From the NCBI RefSeq assembly GCF_030499515.1, contig NZ_JASTWJ010000001.1, positions 6,614,001 through 6,678,000 on the forward strand: a DNA stretch of 64,000 nucleotides, written 5' to 3'. Positions 60,438 through 64,000 of this stretch are shown piece by piece; the first letter of the stretch is position 1, and the number at the start of each line of letters is the position of its first letter. The notes beneath the pieces are model-generated. The model worked only from the letters and a program-made list of their open reading frames with translations, was not told where the DNA came from and did not search any database. Position numbers and translations under genes: made by a program. The DNA is from Streptomyces sp. DT2A-34. Its GTDB lineage: Bacteria > Actinomycetota > Actinomycetes > Streptomycetales > Streptomycetaceae.

Positions 60438-62786
60438 GTCGGTCCTTTTGCCTGGGGGAAGGGGGGCAGTGTCTGATGCCTGCACTTCCTGGAGCGCGAG
60501 GTAGTCGGTCCAGTTCTGTTGGGCGAATTTGGCCCACTGGAAGGCGGTGGAGGCCGAGAGGCCGAAGAGGTCACTGACCACGATCGGCGGCAGTTCGGTG
60601 ATGGCGGTGATCATTGCCGTGTTGCGTGCCGCACGGGTGGGGAGATCGTGGTTCCGCAGCCGTTTGATGAGGTGGCTGGCGCTCAGGGGGCGACCTGCGT
60701 GCCGACCAGGGAGAAGGTAGTCGGGCCCGGAAGACGCGCGGGGCTTGAGCATCGAGCTGGCCCGCGGGCTGGCTATGTGGGCCTTGATGAGCCGGGCGAG
60801 CGTCGGAGGCAGCAGCACAGGGTGGCGATCGATGGTGAGGAAGGCGCCGGCGTCGTTCAGTTGGAATTGGGAGGTGGTGATCTCTTTGATGCGCGAGATG
60901 GGGAGTGCGTAGAGGCGGATCAGGGCTCCCACGATGCGAAGTTCTCGGGGCAGAGCCTCGTCTGTGAGGCATCTCCGCAGCTGTTGCTCGTGCTCGTCGT
61001 CCGTCTGGAAGTTCGCAGGGAATCCCTTGCGGGCGAGTTGTGTATCGAGCGGTCGGGTCAGCTTTCGCTTCGTAAGCCATCGGACGAAGGAGTGGACAGC
61101 TTGCCGTCGGGTGGGGTTCTGCGTGAACCACAGATCCAGGTCCTCTTGGTGCACGTCCGGGAGGGTGAGCTGGTGCTGGTCGAGCCAGTTCAGCAACAGG
61201 ATTGCGGCTCGGATGTTGCCACGGTCGGCCTTCGCGGCGCCGGGAGTGTAGCGTCCGCGCTCCGCTCGGCGGCGTGCGTCCTTGATGACGTGCCATTCCG
61301 CGAAGGGGCTGACAATCCGGGACTGGTGTGGGGGCAGGGCTTCGAGAGTGGCTCTCGCCCAGAGCTCAAGCCGGGCGAAGGTCTCGTGGCGTTCGGGGAG
61401 GGCTCCGGTCACGACAAGGTGGTGCCGGACGTTGCGAGTGACCGTGCTCTGAGGCAGCCGGTCGAGGAGCTCATGACTGATCTCGGTGTGCTCCGTGGTG
61501 AGTTCATCGAGGAGTCCAGCCGCGGCGCTGGTCCGCAGCCAGCTCATGACCGACCAGGGCTTCTCCGCTCGGGTGAGCGCGTCGGCAAGGGGCTGAAACG
61601 GCGGGGCGATCGTGCCATCGGGCCCTGCGAGAAGTTGGGCGACTCGATCGGTGATAGCACAGCGGGTGCATCGGCCGTGGGCGTAGATGTCGCCGGGGTA
61701 GTCACATTGTCTGCAGGTCGTGTGCAGGTCAGGGCGTCCGCTGCAGGGGCCGCAGAGGCCCCCGCCCTCCGAGGTGCGTCCCGCGGCTATGCGGGTGTTG
61801 CCGCATTCGACGCAGGTTCGGGGGTTGCGTCGGCGGTGGTGGTAGCAGGTGCTACAGAGCACGCCGACCGGGTAGGTCGCGGTCACAGGCTTGGACTTGC
61901 CGCAGTCAGCGCAGGTCCTTGGCGTCCGTGGCTGGCAGCTGTGGCAGAGGAAGGTGCCGCCTCTGCGAACTGCACCTCGGCGTTGATGGCCGCACGCCTC
62001 ACAGACCGCGATGTGATGGCGCGAGCACGGCTCGCAGATGTCGGGGCTCGTGTCCGTGGCACGGATCTTGATGGTGGTGGTCTGTCCGCAGATGCCGCAT
62101 GGGCGCGTCGGCCGTTCGTAGCAGCGGGGGCAGATCGGGCCGGCGTCTGTGATGGTGCTGGCGCGGGCGACGGTGCCGCAGTGGACGCAGGAGCGTTTGG
62201 GGCGAGGGCTACAGGAGGAACAGAGGTTCGTGCCGTCCGGGCGCCGGCTGGTGGGACGAAGTCGCTGGCAGCGGTCGCACTGACGGTGGTTGACGGGGTC
62301 CTTCTGGAAGCAGGAGCGGCAGACCGGGCCGTCTGCCGTACGACTGTGGATGCGAGTTTGACGTTCGCATCGGGTGCATTGCTGAAGGCGGTCACGTTCG
62401 ACGCACCAGTTACAGAGACGCCCGACGGGCGAGTTGCGAGGCAACGGGTCGTCGGTGCGTCCGCAGAGTGCGCAGGCGAGCCTGGTGACGGCGAAGCCTG
62501 CCGCAGCCAGTTCCAGCAGGAGCCTGGGAAGAGCTGCCGGGCTGTGAGATTTCGGTGCGGTGAGCGCGTCAGGGTGTTCGGCCAGGTGGGCTGCCAAAGC
62601 TCGGGCCGGTCGAGGCTCCCAGGCGTTGGCTGTCTCCAGGATGCGCTGAGCGTCGCTGGAGGTGAGTTGTGATCCGGCAACGGCCTGGACGCGTCCTATC
62701 AAGTCGGTTCTGCATCGTGCCAGTTCGGCCCGGTTGCGGCGCACCCTCGTGTTGGCCCGGCTGGGCCGGCTCACTGGAGCGCTCAC
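60312..62786 (-). CDS. Nine-zinc-ribbon protein with recombinase-like C-terminus
   Basis: An 824-residue protein. After a helical start (1-100) come nine tandem CxxC...CxxC units, about every 30-36 residues (about 105-390): CALC/CNWC, CTRC/CRSC, CDRC/CSSC, CVHC/CPRC, CGIC/CEPC, CEAC/CHSC, CADC/CSTC, CVEC/CGPC, CRQC/CTRC. The C-terminal part (about 500-780) has the helical layout of a tyrosine recombinase: core-binding helices, IRLYALPISRIKEITTSQF (motif-I-like with its Arg), and LPTRAARNTAMITAITEL (motif-II-like with RxxR for HxxR). The catalytic His and a clear Tyr are missing, so it may be a regulatory or targeting partner. GTG start overlaps the HTH gene (GTGA). Confidence 0.75.
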   Translation of the reverse strand: MSAPVSRPSRANTRVRRNRAELARCRTDLIGRVQAVAGSQLTSSDAQRILETANAWEPRPARALAAHLAEHPDALTAPKSHSPAALPRLLLELAAAGFAVTRLACALCGRTDDPLPRNSPVGRLCNWCVERDRLQQCTRCERQTRIHSRTADGPVCRSCFQKDPVNHRQCDRCQRLRPTSRRPDGTNLCSSCSPRPKRSCVHCGTVARASTITDAGPICPRCYERPTRPCGICGQTTTIKIRATDTSPDICEPCSRHHIAVCEACGHQRRGAVRRGGTFLCHSCQPRTPRTCADCGKSKPVTATYPVGVLCSTCYHHRRRNPRTCVECGNTRIAAGRTSEGGGLCGPCSGRPDLHTTCRQCDYPGDIYAHGRCTRCAITDRVAQLLAGPDGTIAPPFQPLADALTRAEKPWSVMSWLRTSAAAGLLDELTTEHTEISHELLDRLPQSTVTRNVRHHLVVTGALPERHETFARLELWARATLEALPPHQSRIVSPFAEWHVIKDARRRAERGRYTPGAAKADRGNIRAAILLLNWLDQHQLTLPDVHQEDLDLWFTQNPTRRQAVHSFVRWLTKRKLTRPLDTQLARKGFPANFQTDDEHEQQLRRCLTDEALPRELRIVGALIRLYALPISRIKEITTSQFQLNDAGAFLTIDRHPVLLPPTLARLIKAHIASPRASSMLKPRASSGPDYLLPGRHAGRPLSASHLIKRLRNHDLPTRAARNTAMITAITELPPIVVSDLFGLSASTAFQWAKFAQQNWTDYLALQEVQASDTAPLPPGKRTDSNFDAPLPPGKILWSERVVNRSAEDPGVDGSQRGSQLSPRP

Positions 62787-63109
62787 GTACCTGGGCGGCG
62801 GACGACCGTCCGGCGCGGTTGCGTGGGCGGGGCGACGTCGGAGTCACCGCCAGCGGTCTTACGGACCTGAACGTTGACGACTTCGGGCTTGATGAGGTCG
62901 TTGGGTGTGCAGTCGAGGATGTCGCAGAGGGCCACCAGGGTGTCCATGCTCATGCGCTGCGGGGCCTGGGTGACCAGGCGGTAGACCTGTTCGCGCGAGA
63001 GCTGGATTCCGCGTTCGGCGAGCAGGGGAACCAGGTCGGTAGTCTGGAACATGCCGCGTTCGGCCATCAGCTGACGCAGCTGCCAGTGGTATCCCATCTT
63101 CTTGATCAC
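62783..63109 (-). CDS. Small XRE-type HTH protein between recombinase and zinc-ribbon genes
   Basis: A 108-residue protein: LRQLMAERGMFQTTDLVPLL, AERGIQLSREQVYRLVTQAP, RMSMDTLVALCDILDCTPND LIKPE, a Cro/XRE helix-turn-helix with the usual ending. The C-terminus is basic and disordered (TQPRRTVVRRPGT). GTG 63109 overlaps the recombinase TGA, and its TGA overlaps the next gene's GTG, so all three are coupled. Confidence 0.85.
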   Translation of the reverse strand: MIKKMGYHWQLRQLMAERGMFQTTDLVPLLAERGIQLSREQVYRLVTQAPQRMSMDTLVALCDILDCTPNDLIKPEVVNVQVRKTAGGDSDVAPPTQPRRTVVRRPGT

Positions 63110-64000
63110 GTGGTCACGTCCCAGACGTCGCCCAGCCGGTTCTTCAACGCCGCCTCCAGCAGGTTGTTGCGGTACTCGTTCGACACTCCCATATAGATCG
63201 CCGTCGTGGATGCGTGAGAGTGCCCGACCTGCTCTTGGACGAATCGTGCCGGATATCCGAACTCGGTGAGATGGGTGATGTAGCTGTGGCGAAGGCAGTG
63301 CAGGTCCAGATCCGGATCCAGCCCGGCCGCCTCGCGCGCGGCGGTGAAGGCGGAGTTGATCGACCGAGGCGACAGGCGTCCCGCGCGCTCGGTGACCCAC
63401 AGTGCCGGGTGGCGTCCCGGGACCAGATGTGGGCGTATCTCGGCCTGCCAGTGCTTCAGGACCTCGACCACCCAGTCCATCTCCGGGACGGTCAGGACCA
63501 TCCGCCGCTTCGGCGGAGCACCCTTCGACGACTTGCCGAAGCGCACCATCATCGAGCCGAAGTTCCCGAAGTCCGGCGCTTGTCTGTTGCGCCGCAGGTC
63601 CACGAGGTCCAGACGCGACGCTTCGGTTCGCCGTATGCCGAAGGCGTAGACGGTTTTGATGACGGCCGCGTCCCGCATCGCTGTCAGGGCGCCCTTGCGT
63701 CCCTGTCCCCGGATCTTGGATGGCAGGGCGTCAGCGGCGTCGAACAGGGCCTGGACCTCGTCGTAGGTCAGCGGCCGGCGCCGAGGGTCTCCCTCGTACT
63801 CGACCGTGTGCATCACCGAGTTGCCTTCGTGGAAGACCTCTTGAGGCACCTCGCCGAACCGCTCTTCGCAGACCTTGAGCCAGTGGTAGCGACTGTCCCT
63901 CAGGTACTCGACGAAGAGACTGATGATGACTTCGTAGCCGCGGGCGGTCGACATCTGGATCGGCGTCTGGCCACCTCGCAAGTCTGCGATGAATGCCTCG
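63106..64000 (-). CDS. Tyrosine recombinase/integrase, 5' end outside the window
   Basis: At least 297 codons, open to the right edge. Core-binding part: TARGYEVIISLFVEYLRDSR YHWLKVCEERF. Catalytic domain: Arg in TVYAFGIRRTEASRLDLVDL, HxxR in DLDLHCLRHSYITHLTEFG, H in QVGHSHASTTAIYMGVS with the Tyr nucleophile. All active-site residues R-H-R-H-Y are present, so it should be functional. First gene of the coupled trio. Confidence 0.9.
   Translation of the reverse strand, partial: EAFIADLRGGQTPIQMSTARGYEVIISLFVEYLRDSRYHWLKVCEERFGEVPQEVFHEGNSVMHTVEYEGDPRRRPLTYDEVQALFDAADALPSKIRGQGRKGALTAMRDAAVIKTVYAFGIRRTEASRLDLVDLRRNRQAPDFGNFGSMMVRFGKSSKGAPPKRRMVLTVPEMDWVVEVLKHWQAEIRPHLVPGRHPALWVTERAGRLSPRSINSAFTAAREAAGLDPDLDLHCLRHSYITHLTEFGYPARFVQEQVGHSHASTTAIYMGVSNEYRNNLLEAALKNRLGDVWDVTT

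Overview
The window is high-GC actinobacterial chromosome and almost certainly Streptomyces. Signs are GTG/TTG starts, many 4-base ATGA/GTGA gene overlaps, an SsbB-type SSB without an acidic tip, a class-E sortase substrate (LAATG), an EttA ABC-F protein starting with TTG, GH77 MalQ, and what I read as the csnR-E-F-G-H-K chitosan-oligosaccharide operon. Family names come from reading the translations; no database was searched.

Layout. (a) 1-10.2 kb is a stress and sigma-factor-signalling island: two STAS anti-anti-sigma paralogues flanking a GAF/SpoIIE phosphatase, a CsbD-like protein, an acyl desaturase, an Asp23/Gls24 protein, and four paralogues of one small family (DUF5994 as I recall it), two of them followed by paralogous small membrane proteins. 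Three of the four share a structured ~100-nt leader. A dCTP-deaminase remnant and tRNA-Arg(UCU) with its terminator close the region. (b) 10.5-22.8 kb is core-like: two tandem GTPases, ssbB, a thioester-domain surface protein, a chloramphenicol phosphotransferase-like kinase, a reductase remnant, ettA, a hotdog thioesterase, a group II truncated globin and a PCMT-like methyltransferase. (c) 22.9-34.1 kb, all on the minus strand, is a seven-gene signalling operon: GlnX-like membrane protein, GlnH-like binding protein, a coiled-coil protein, PknG kinase, PP2C phosphatase, VWA protein and zinc-ribbon/FHA protein. It looks like a complete amino-acid-sensing kinase/phosphatase/phospho-reader system. 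(d) 34.4-41.1 kb is the csn operon. Its GH4 gene has a one-base frameshift after codon 14, and a 15-bp palindrome next to a promoter is the likely CsnR operator.

(e) 41.3-56.5 kb is mixed housekeeping and accessory: MFS exporter, MscS channel, HNH nuclease, a PadR-controlled ABC exporter with a probable leaderless promoter, a repeat-bearing small protein joined to malQ, TetR/FAD-monooxygenase and MarR/EamA divergent pairs, and a LysR gene with a one-base frameshift. (f) 56.5-64 kb is accessory: a GntR regulator coupled to a UTRA-only protein, an ATP-binding/SAH-hydrolase-like/Nudix operon whose Nudix is truncated, and at the right edge three GTGA-coupled genes: tyrosine recombinase, small HTH protein, and an 824-residue protein with nine tandem zinc ribbons on a recombinase-like C-terminus. 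The last trio looks like a mobile element extending beyond the window.

Two clear single-base frameshifts and one suspicious long same-strand overlap may be real decay or assembly error; read support should be checked before any gene is called dead.
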